Shown here: in pieces, positions 1-5,282 of the stretch
Position numbering within the stretch: position 1 is the stretch's first letter
How the letters are laid out: every line of letters starts with the position of its first letter
Assembly (NCBI GenBank): GCA_024277695.1
Contig: JAJRUR010000270.1
Location: 1-5,387, forward strand
Direction: 5' to 3'
Source: Bacteroidota bacterium
GTDB taxonomy: Bacteria; Bacteroidota; Bacteroidia; Chitinophagales; Saprospiraceae
Length of the DNA stretch: 5,387 nt
Notes under the pieces: model-generated
Seen by the model: the letters and a program-made list of their open reading frames with translations, nothing else
What the model was told of the DNA's origin: nothing
Databases searched by the model: none
Made by a program: the position numbers and the translations under genes

Positions 1-197
1 TATTGCCGTCTGATATACTAGCCCAGTGTCCCATGTGTCGGATGACTGCTGAGGGTAATCTAAGAGAGGGAGGAATGGCAGGTCGAGGTCTTAATATAGG
101 AATTTTGTACATGCTGTCCGGTCCGTATATACTCTTTGGTACAATCGCCTATATTTGGTGGAGAAAAAACAAAGGATCAAGGCGTACTGATGTATAA
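1..197 (+). CDS. Small CPMC-motif membrane protein, 3' portion (5' end outside window)
   Basis: The frame is open from the left edge and stops at TAA 195-197. The only in-window start for the full stretch is a TTG at position 3, so I regard the gene as truncated by the window edge. The visible part reads '...ILAQCPMCRMTAEGNL', then a glycine-rich stretch (REGGMAGRGLN), one hydrophobic segment (about residues 31-52 of the visible part, GILYMLSGPYILFGTIAYIWW) and a basic tail (RRKNKGSRR-like), which predicts a cytoplasmic C-terminus. The 'LAQ|CPMC' junction looks like the end of a Bacteroidota signal peptide, so the mature protein would present a Cys-X-X-Cys pair outside the membrane just before its single anchor. 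I recall similar short uncharacterised proteins in Bacteroidota. A role in redox or metal/haem binding is only an inference from CPMC. It lies upstream of rpsO in the same orientation, but rpsO has its own promoter. Confidence 0.75.
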   Translation, partial: LPSDILAQCPMCRMTAEGNLREGGMAGRGLNIGILYMLSGPYILFGTIAYIWWRKNKGSRRTDV

Positions 198-279
198 CTG
201 CAAATGCTTTTATCAAATAGCTTCAGCCATACTAAATGTATTTTAAAGCATATCATAGTGTTTTATACTTAAAAAGTCT

Positions 280-287
280 TACCTTTG
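280..287 (+). promoter_or_regulatory. Bacteroidota-type -7 promoter element of rpsO
   Basis: TACCTTTG is an exact match to the Bacteroidota primary-sigma -7 consensus TAnnTTTG and is followed by GC, as is common. It sits 51 bases before the rpsO ATG, which would give a leader of roughly 45 nt. A good -33 TTTG box is not visible at the expected distance (the region at about 255-264 reads ATAGTGTTTT), so the call rests on the -7 element and its position. Confidence 0.6.
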
Positions 288-338
288 CAGCCGCTAATGC
301 ACGATTATTTAATCTAATTTGGTAATAAATTCATACAA

Positions 339-614
339 ATGGCAAGTTATTTAACGAAAGAAAAGAAAGAAGAAATTTTTGGGGAGTATGCCGGAGACTC
401 TAAAAACACCGGTTCTATTGAGGGACAGATTGCATTGTTTACTTATCGCATCAAATCCCTTTCAGATCACCTAAGACAAAACAAGAAAGACTACTCTTGT
501 AAGCGATCATTGATTAAGTTGGTCGGACAAAGAAAACGTGCTCTGCGGTATCTTGCAGAAAAGGATATCAACAAGTACAGAGCATTGATTGAAAAACTTG
601 GATTAAGAAAGTAA
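339..614 (+). CDS. rpsO: 30S ribosomal protein S15
   Basis: This 91-residue protein matches the usual S15 length (89 in E. coli). S15 is a primary 16S rRNA-binding protein of the small-subunit platform and also contributes to a bridge with the large subunit. Family landmarks are visible: the TGSIEGQIALFTYRI segment (residues 24-38), the KKDYSCKRSLIKLVGQRKRALRYL block (49-72) that carries the rRNA-contacting helix-turn-helix region, and the typical C-terminus YRALIEKLGLRK (80-91). The ATG at 339 gives the standard MASYLTKEKK start. No Shine-Dalgarno is present, as is normal in this phylum. It precedes pnp by 140 bases in the same direction, the classical rpsO-pnp arrangement found in many bacteria, with no terminator between them. 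Transcription probably starts from the TACCTTTG element at 280. Confidence 0.98.
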   Translation: MASYLTKEKKEEIFGEYAGDSKNTGSIEGQIALFTYRIKSLSDHLRQNKKDYSCKRSLIKLVGQRKRALRYLAEKDINKYRALIEKLGLRK

Positions 615-754
615 GTTGCGTTTGATAAGAGGCTGATAATAAGTCAAGTATCTACATTTTACTCATTTTATCTTGTATGCCTGATATGGCGTTTTATGCA
701 TAATACTACTTGCATGCCATCATATAAAGATTCTTAATCTGCAAAAAAATCATT
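615..754 (+). promoter_or_regulatory. rpsO-pnp spacer / pnp leader with repeats and palindromes
   Basis: The spacer has no intrinsic terminator and no convincing TAnnTTTG promoter. The nearest candidates, TACATTTT at 653 and TATCTTG at 669, lack a properly spaced -33 box. It does hold local structure: a 10-base direct repeat CTTG(T/C)ATGCC at 672-681 and 709-718, a perfect 10-bp palindrome TTATGCATAA at 694-703, and a small stem ATGCC/GGCGT around loop TGATAT (677-692). In enterobacteria the pnp leader is the site of RNase III/PNPase autoregulation. Whether these elements do something comparable here is inference. Confidence 0.3.
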
Positions 755-2899
755 ATGGGAAAAAGAATTCCACATACCACAACATTTAATTTGCCGGATG
801 GAACGCCGGTACTTTTAGAAACCGGCAAACTCGCTACACAGGCCCATGGTTCGTGTGTAGTAAAGATTGGGGAGACGATGTTGTTTGCCTCTGTTGTTTC
901 TGAAAAAGAAGCAAAAGAGGGACAACCATGGTTTCCGATGTTTGTCGATTACCAAGAAAAATTTGCTGCTGCAGGACGTATCCCGGGCAACTTTTTTAGG
1001 CGCGAAACTCGCCTAAATGACTATGAGATTCTGACATCCAGACTTGTGGATCGTGCCATTCGGCCTTTATTTCCGGAAGGATATATGAATGATACACAAA
1101 TTTTTATCAGCTTGATATCCGGAGAGGACAACAGACTTCCTGATGCTTATGCGGCATTAGCTGCTTCGACGGCATTAGTGGTATCGGATATCCCCTGGGA
1201 CGGTCCGATTTCTGAAGTTCGAGTAGCTAGGATCTCCGGTAAGTATATCATCAATCCCAGTCGTGACGAAATGAAAAATGCCGATTTGGAGATTATTGTA
1301 GCTGCGACGATAGACAATGTTATGATGGTAGAAGGAGAGGCTTCTGAATGTTCTGAAGAGGAGTTGGTTGATGCGATTAGGGTAGGACATGATGCAATCA
1401 AAGTACAATGTCAGGCTCAGCTGGACTTAGCCCGGATGGTTGGTGATAAAGCCCTCATAAAGCGCGAGGTGGTCAAACAGGAGGAAAACGAAGCTTTGAA
1501 AACATTTATCACAGATCACTGTAGTGATAAGATTGCTGATCTAGCTAGAGCAGCCACAGACAAATATAACAGAAAGGAAGGTTTTAAGAAGATCAAGGAC
1601 GGACTGATCGATGCTATCACAGAAGCCCACGATGAGGATTTTGTCAATGAGAATAGGGATGAGATATCCGCTCATTTTGATAAACTTCAGAAGAAGGTAA
1701 TACGCCGAGTCGTCTTGGATGAACAAGTTCGTTTGGATGGTCGTCGATATGATGAAGTTAGAGATATATGGACAGAGGTGGACTATTTGCCATCCGCCCA
1801 TGGATCGGCTATCTTTACACGAGGAGAAACTCAGTCACTAACCAGTCTGACAATGGGATCTAAGCGAGATGAGCAAATGATTGATACAGCATTGGATAAT
1901 AGTAATAGCAATTTTATTTTGCATTATAATTTTCCGGCGTATTCTGTAGGTGAGATCAAACCTATGAGAGGTCCGGGAAGAAGAGAGGTAGGACATGCCA
2001 ACCTTGCTGCTCGAGCACTTAAAAAAGTAATACCTCAGGATTGGCCATATACTATGCGCGTCGTATCCGACATTATGGAGTCCAACGGCTCTTCTTCGAT
2101 GGCTACTGTATGTGCCGGTTGTTTAGCGATGATGGATGGCGGTGTACCACTTACCAAAATGGTGGCCGGCATTGCGATGGGTATGATATCTGAAGGTGAA
2201 AAAACAGCTATCCTTACAGATATACTCGGTGATGAAGATGCACTCGGTGATATGGACTTTAAGGTCACCGGAACCAAAGATGGTATTACAGCCTGTCAGA
2301 TGGATATCAAAATTGAAGGTCTGCCCTATGAAACACTGATAGCAGCTCTAAAGCAAGCCAAAGAAGGGCGATTACATATTATTAATGAAATGGCCAAAAC
2401 TTTATCTGAACCAAGGAAAAAGCTAAAACCGCATACACCGCGTATAGAACAACGCATCATTAACAAAGAGTTTATTGGTGCAGTGATAGGGCCTGGAGGA
2501 AAAATTATTCAAGAGATTCAGGCGACTACCGGAACTACTATATCCATAGATGAAGTGGATGGTAAGGGAATCGTCCAGGTTATGAGCGATAATGAAGAAG
2601 GTATGGTAGCAGCTTTAGCAGCGATTGATGATATAACTTTTGAACCTCAAGTTGGTGATATTTACGATGCCGTTGTTGATGATGTAGTAGAGTTTGGAGC
2701 ATTTGTAAAGTTTAAAGGGAAGAAAGGTCTATTGCATATTTCACAGATATCACACAGTCATATCAAGGATGTCTCAGAAGTATTGTCCAAAGGAGATAAG
2801 GTCAAAGTAAAATTAGTGGGTTTAGACCCTAGAAATGGCAAATTCAAACTGTCTCGAAAGGTATTGATACCACGACCGGAGCGAGAGGACGGATTTTAA
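755..2899 (+). CDS. pnp: Polyribonucleotide nucleotidyltransferase (PNPase)
   Basis: PNPase is a cytoplasmic 3'-5' exoribonuclease that uses phosphate to release nucleoside diphosphates, and it acts in mRNA decay and RNA quality control. The 714 residues show the full architecture. The first RNase PH domain (about 10-145) has FFRRETRLNDYEILTSRLVD at 80-99. A helical linker follows (about 245-315). The second, catalytic RNase PH domain (about 325-550) has HGSAIFTRGETQSL, the ESNGSSSMATVCAG phosphate-binding segment (442-455), and DEDALGDMDFKV. By alignment with the E. coli DEDHLGDMDFKV segment, D495, D501 and K503 are the catalytic/metal residues. The KH domain (about 565-625) has an intact GPGG loop (579-582). 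The S1 domain (about 633-703) includes VVEFGAFVKF and GLLHISQIS. The protein ends shortly after S1 (RPEREDGF) without a long tail. The ATG at 755 gives the expected N-terminus. All key motifs are intact, so it should be active. It probably shares a transcript with rpsO. Confidence 0.98.
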   Translation: MGKRIPHTTTFNLPDGTPVLLETGKLATQAHGSCVVKIGETMLFASVVSEKEAKEGQPWFPMFVDYQEKFAAAGRIPGNFFRRETRLNDYEILTSRLVDRAIRPLFPEGYMNDTQIFISLISGEDNRLPDAYAALAASTALVVSDIPWDGPISEVRVARISGKYIINPSRDEMKNADLEIIVAATIDNVMMVEGEASECSEEELVDAIRVGHDAIKVQCQAQLDLARMVGDKALIKREVVKQEENEALKTFITDHCSDKIADLARAATDKYNRKEGFKKIKDGLIDAITEAHDEDFVNENRDEISAHFDKLQKKVIRRVVLDEQVRLDGRRYDEVRDIWTEVDYLPSAHGSAIFTRGETQSLTSLTMGSKRDEQMIDTALDNSNSNFILHYNFPAYSVGEIKPMRGPGRREVGHANLAARALKKVIPQDWPYTMRVVSDIMESNGSSSMATVCAGCLAMMDGGVPLTKMVAGIAMGMISEGEKTAILTDILGDEDALGDMDFKVTGTKDGITACQMDIKIEGLPYETLIAALKQAKEGRLHIINEMAKTLSEPRKKLKPHTPRIEQRIINKEFIGAVIGPGGKIIQEIQATTGTTISIDEVDGKGIVQVMSDNEEGMVAALAAIDDITFEPQVGDIYDAVVDDVVEFGAFVKFKGKKGLLHISQISHSHIKDVSEVLSKGDKVKVKLVGLDPRNGKFKLSRKVLIPRPEREDGF

Positions 2900-2945
2900 A
2901 AATGTATCTTAGCCGGAGTTGAAGAAAAAAATATGCTTCATAAGA

Positions 2946-2985
2946 AAGAAAAAGGGCTGATCGTAACAGATCAGCCCTTTTTCTT
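2946..2985. terminator. Strong bidirectional intrinsic terminator between pnp and the convergent gene
   Basis: A perfect 17-bp inverted repeat (2946-2962 with 2969-2985) has the core AAAAAGGGCTGATC / GATCAGCCCTTTTT and a 6-base loop GTAACA. The GC-rich centre is flanked by A on the left and T on the right, so the RNA has a U-tract when read from either strand. It lies 46 bases after the pnp stop and 31 bases past the stop of the minus-strand gene ending at 3017, which fits termination of both convergent units. Confidence 0.93.
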
Positions 2986-3016
2986 CACATACATAGTTAG
3001 TTGTAGTAAGTTCTTT

Positions 3017-3913
3017 TTAATGAACAGCGCGCTTGAGATGATCCAATATATCCCCAGGAGCACTCATAATTTTCATAAACTCTCCCATAGATGTATCCGG
3101 AAAAGAAACCGCAATTCTAAATCTTCCATGGAGCATGTGTACATGATTGTCCACTACGAGTAACTCATATGGAAAAAATGCCGTATGCTTCTGTACATCT
3201 GTATCGATTTTATGGATGTAACTTTTTTCTCCTCCGGCTCCTGAAGTAGCTATACCATAGAGTTTAAGGTTTTTGCCGGGTACTTTAATCGAATATACTT
3301 TTGAGATTCCTTCGACTCCGGCTGCTAATTTGGCATCAATATGAGCAACAGCTGCATCAAAAGAGTCAAATTCACCGAGTTTCTTAGTATCATTAAAGTA
3401 AGGCATCATCACTTTGTAGTGATAGTTTTGAAGCTGTTTTGGAGTCTTACCTGTTTTTGATCCAAATTGCTTGCCTCCACCGGTGCCACACTGCGCAAGT
3501 GCATTAGCTATTTTGTCTGCATAGCTATCATATAAGCTGCTGACCTTGGAGTAGTTTTTTCTAAAATAGGCATTACCCCAATAGGCTGGAGTATTGTACG
3601 AGATGTGGACTTGACCATCTTCATTTGTCACTGCAACCCGCCAAGCAGCAGCAAAACCTGAGAGTCCTCCAACTTTTCTCACGGCAGCTAAGATGTCATC
3701 AGATGTAAAGGCAATAATCCATCGATTGGGATCTGAAGCCGGGCGATATTCGCCTAAAATCTTAAAACCTGCATCGCTGAGTTTTGATTTTACGGTTTGT
3801 ACAGTTGTCGTTAAGTCAGTGGAGGAATAAGCTCCTGTGGTATATGGTTTAAGGGATTGAGCAGAGAGGAAGTAGCTACTCATTAAGAGGAGTGCTACAA
3901 TAGCATTTTTCAT
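3017..3913 (-). CDS. Secreted protein of unknown function, two-part, DUF302-like (tentative)
   Basis: The ATG at 3913 gives 298 residues beginning with a clear Sec signal peptide (MKNAIVALLLMSSYFLSAQ). An in-frame TTG 18 codons upstream would spoil the signal peptide, so I reject it. The mature part looks like two modules. The N-terminal one (about 34-140) has TVQTVKSKLSDAGFKILGEY, RWIIAF, GFAAAWRVAV, and DGQVHISYNTPAYWGNAYF. The C-terminal one (about 160-298) has YHYKVMMPYF, GISKVYSIKVPGK, LYGIATSG, PYELLVVDNHVHMLHGRFRIAVSFPD and FMKIMSAP. The opening 'VxxxKxxLxxAGFxIxGEY' resembles the DUF302/TT1751-like fold. I recall uncharacterised exported proteins in Proteobacteria and Bacteroidota with the same landmark strings. 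No enzyme motif is recognisable and there is only one mature Cys (C142), so there is no disulphide. It would act in the periplasm, since no anchor is visible. It is convergent with pnp and ends at the shared terminator. Confidence 0.93.
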   Translation of the reverse strand: MKNAIVALLLMSSYFLSAQSLKPYTTGAYSSTDLTTTVQTVKSKLSDAGFKILGEYRPASDPNRWIIAFTSDDILAAVRKVGGLSGFAAAWRVAVTNEDGQVHISYNTPAYWGNAYFRKNYSKVSSLYDSYADKIANALAQCGTGGGKQFGSKTGKTPKQLQNYHYKVMMPYFNDTKKLGEFDSFDAAVAHIDAKLAAGVEGISKVYSIKVPGKNLKLYGIATSGAGGEKSYIHKIDTDVQKHTAFFPYELLVVDNHVHMLHGRFRIAVSFPDTSMGEFMKIMSAPGDILDHLKRAVH

Positions 3914-4151
3914 TTGTAGTAGTTTTAAGTGAAAAAGAAAAGAATGAATTTTTGTGCACGAAAGCAATATTTAGTCTGTTCAACCTAAAATTATAATGGT
4001 TATTCATTGAAAAAGGTTCATTTTGTTCGATATAGTTAATCTATATGCTTACTTCTGGTATTATATTTTTAATTCTCCTTGGCAGATAACGACTACATGT
4101 ATGGTTACTGGCGTGATCAAATTGAAAACTTTCGGTAAGCGTAGAACTTTT

Positions 4152-4310
4152 TTAAAGAAATGAACTTCTAAAACTAGGAACAGGAATTTTATTTACTTCT
4201 GAAACTTTCTCAACAATGCGTTCTGTTTTTTCTTTCTCAATCTGTCCATTGCAAGAAGCAAATATTGAGAATAAAATCATTAAAATGATATGTCTAAATA
4301 TTATATGCAT
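4152..4310 (-). CDS. Short lipoprotein-like ORF, possibly the N-terminal remnant of a longer gene
   Basis: An ATG at 4310 opens 52 codons ending at TAA (4152-4154). The N-terminus MHIIFRHIILMILFSIFASC is a textbook lipoprotein signal: a basic n-region, a hydrophobic core and a lipobox FASC with Cys at residue 20. A polar stretch NGQIEKEKTERIVEKVSEVN follows, with KIPVPSFRSSFL at the end. The 'SCNGQ' start is very common in Bacteroidota lipoproteins. An in-frame TGA lies 8 codons upstream, so ATG 4310 is the first possible ATG. The mature part would be only 33 residues, unusually short. The same frame continues without a stop for 36 further codons after the TAA, to TAG at 4041-4043. It may be a small genuine lipoprotein or the start of a decayed larger one. 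It lies 79 bases downstream of the ArsR-like gene on the same strand. Confidence 0.5.
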   Translation of the reverse strand: MHIIFRHIILMILFSIFASCNGQIEKEKTERIVEKVSEVNKIPVPSFRSSFL

Positions 4311-4328
4311 TTCGTTCTTTATGGTTAC

Positions 4329-4364
4329 AGCTCAAATGGAGATAGGGGTCATAGACTTTGAGCT
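4329..4364. repeat. Inverted repeat AGCTCAAA/TTTGAGCT between the ArsR-like gene and the lipoprotein ORF
   Basis: Perfect 8-bp arms (4329-4336 and 4357-4364) enclose a 20-base loop. It begins 25 bases downstream of the ArsR-like stop codon and ends 18 bases before the lipoprotein ATG. There is no T-tract on the minus strand, so it is not a standard intrinsic terminator. It could be a weak 3'-end or leader hairpin, or chance. Confidence 0.3.
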
Positions 4365-4389
4365 ACTGGGCTACATTGCAAGGTGCTGA

Positions 4390-4710
4390 CTATTCTTTTG
4401 GAGTTTCTAATTGACATACGGTCTTGACAAGTGCAGAGACTTGGGGAAGGATGTTATCTTGTATGCTGTAGTGAATAAATGGTATTTGTTCATCGTATTT
4501 TACAAATCCCAGATTGATTAGAATTTTTAGATGATTGGATAAAGTGCTTTGACTTAGAGGTATGTCTTTTGCTATCTCTATTTGGACCATCGGTCCTTGT
4601 GTCAATAACTTACGGAGTATTTCAATTCTTACCGGATGTGCAATCGCTTTGCCAAACTCGGAAAAGCGCTTATCTAGGTCGTTAAAAAGGTGCGATCTTG
4701 AGTATGCCAT
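4390..4710 (-). CDS. ArsR-family winged-helix transcriptional regulator
   Basis: From the ATG at 4710 this encodes 106 residues (MAYSRSHLFNDLDKRFSEFG...), the normal size for an ArsR/SmtB-type dimeric DNA-binding repressor. Visible elements are the AHPVRIEILRKLL helix (24-36), MVQIEIAKDI (41-50), the recognition helix SQSTLSNHLKIL (53-64), LGFVKYDEQIPFIHYSI forming the beta-hairpin wing (67-83), and a C-terminal helix for dimerisation. The alpha-3 metal box (ELCVCDL type) is absent and the only Cys is C99, so it is unlikely to be an arsenic or cadmium sensor of the classic kind; its inducer is unknown. A longer reading from TTG 4752 would start inside the putative promoter and is rejected. 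The start codon directly abuts the tandem repeat array (4711 onward), so the regulator is probably transcribed from repeat unit 1 and may bind repeat DNA. Confidence 0.93.
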   Translation of the reverse strand: MAYSRSHLFNDLDKRFSEFGKAIAHPVRIEILRKLLTQGPMVQIEIAKDIPLSQSTLSNHLKILINLGFVKYDEQIPFIHYSIQDNILPQVSALVKTVCQLETPKE

Positions 4711-4720
4711 AATAATCAGG

Positions 4721-4730
4721 TATTTAAATA
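4721..4730. promoter_or_regulatory. Candidate ArsR-type operator palindrome
   Basis: TATTTAAATA is a perfect 10-bp palindrome located 10 bases upstream of the ArsR-like start codon. ArsR-family repressors commonly autoregulate through AT-rich inverted repeats overlapping their own promoter or leader. Degenerate versions recur at the same place in the other repeat units: GATATTTAGATATT in units 2 and 4, and GATATTTATATATA in unit 3. Binding by the adjacent regulator is inferred. Confidence 0.35.
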
Positions 4731-4748
4731 TTATAGAAATAATTAACG

Positions 4749-4785
4749 CCAAAGTATATAGTCAATATATTAAATTTTTACCAAC
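4749..4785 (-). promoter_or_regulatory. Possible promoter of the ArsR-like gene
   Basis: Read on the minus strand, GTTGG (4785-4781) is followed about 20 bases later by TATATACTTTGG (4760-4749). This is an imperfect version of the Bacteroidota -33 TTTG / -7 TAnnTTTG pair and would give a leader of roughly 35-40 nt. In units 2-4 of the array the corresponding bases read GTACCCTGG, which lacks the TTTG, so only unit 1 looks promoter-competent. Confidence 0.3.
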
Positions 4786-4853
4786 TTCCCAAATACCAAC
4801 TTAGTTTTTTTACCTCAGAAAGCTATCTAAAGCCAATACAATATCCAACAAAA

Positions 4854-4985
4854 ATGTATTTGAGCTTAATAATTAGATATTTAGATATTATGGAAATAAT
4901 TAACGCCAGGGTACATCGTCGATATATTAAATTTTTGCTCAACTCCCTTACCACCACTTATTTTTTACCTCAGAAAGCAATTTAA
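4854..4985 (+). other. Repeat-encoded small ORF, copy in unit 2 (43 codons, doubtful)
   Basis: ATG 4854 at the end of unit 1 opens a frame through unit 2 to TAA 4983-4985. The predicted peptide begins MYLSLIIRYLDIMEIINARV and continues HRRYIKFLLNS, a hydrophobic N-terminal half followed by a basic segment. Equivalent ORFs exist in units 3 and 4. No promoter or ribosome-binding signal is evident on the + strand, and conservation continues past the stop codon, so translation is unproven. Confidence 0.15.
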
Positions 4986-5008
4986 AGCCAATACAATATC
5001 CAACAAAA

Positions 5009-5215
5009 ATGTATTTAAGCTTAATAATCAGATATTTATATATAATAGAAATAGTTAACGCCAGGGTACATCGTCGATATATTAAATTTTTGCTCAACTC
5101 CGCAAGCACATCTTATTTTTTCTCCATCAGAAAGCTATCTAAAGCCAATACAATATCCAGAATAAATGTATTTAAGCTTAATAATCAGATATTTAGATAT
5201 TATGAAAATAATTAA
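5009..5215 (+). other. Repeat-encoded small ORF, copy in unit 3 (68 codons, doubtful)
   Basis: ATG 5009 opens the same frame as in unit 2. The first 31 residues match the unit 2 peptide except D11Y, M13I and I16V. Past residue 31 the frame differs, because unit 3 has two extra bases in the variable section. The ORF therefore misses the unit 2 stop and runs on into unit 4, ending at TAA just after its start. The extension looks fortuitous. Confidence 0.12.
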
Positions 5216-5261
5216 CGCCAGGGTACATCGTCGATATATTAAATTTTACCCAACTCCCTAA
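5166..5261 (+). other. Repeat-encoded small ORF, copy in unit 4 (31 codons, doubtful)
   Basis: ATG 5166 opens a 31-codon frame that begins MYLSLIIRYLDIMKIINARV and ends YIKFYPTP at TAA 5259-5261. Over the first 27 residues it differs from the unit 2 copy only at E14K. It overlaps the end of the unit 3 ORF. The status is the same as for its paralogues: an intriguing conserved frame without independent evidence of expression. Confidence 0.12.
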
Positions 5262-5282
5262 GCACATCTTATTTTTTCTCCA

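Noticed and set aside
204..251. Inverted repeat ATGCTTT/AAAGCAT as a terminator for the first gene
   Set aside because: The arms are only 7 AT-rich bases separated by 34 bases, with no T-tract. It is too weak to call.
2933..3163. 76-codon + strand ORF after pnp
   Set aside because: It runs through the terminator hairpin and antisense to the secreted protein gene, and its composition is not protein-like.
4073..4138. A 21-codon + strand stretch ending ...YMYGYWRDQIENFR and a stop, resembling a protein C-terminus
   Set aside because: An in-frame stop lies immediately upstream and no longer frame can be joined to it, so there is not enough sequence to claim a gene remnant.
4285..4389. A 34-codon + strand ORF (MICLNIICISFFMVTAQ...) with a signal-peptide-like start
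   Set aside because: It overlaps antisense the start of the better supported lipoprotein ORF, has no promoter or partner gene, and its length is expected by chance in AT-rich DNA.
4562..4804. 80-codon + strand ORF running through the ArsR-like gene into repeat unit 1
   Set aside because: Its first half is antisense to the well-supported ArsR-like coding sequence, and its end merely reads the repeat frame seen in the other units.
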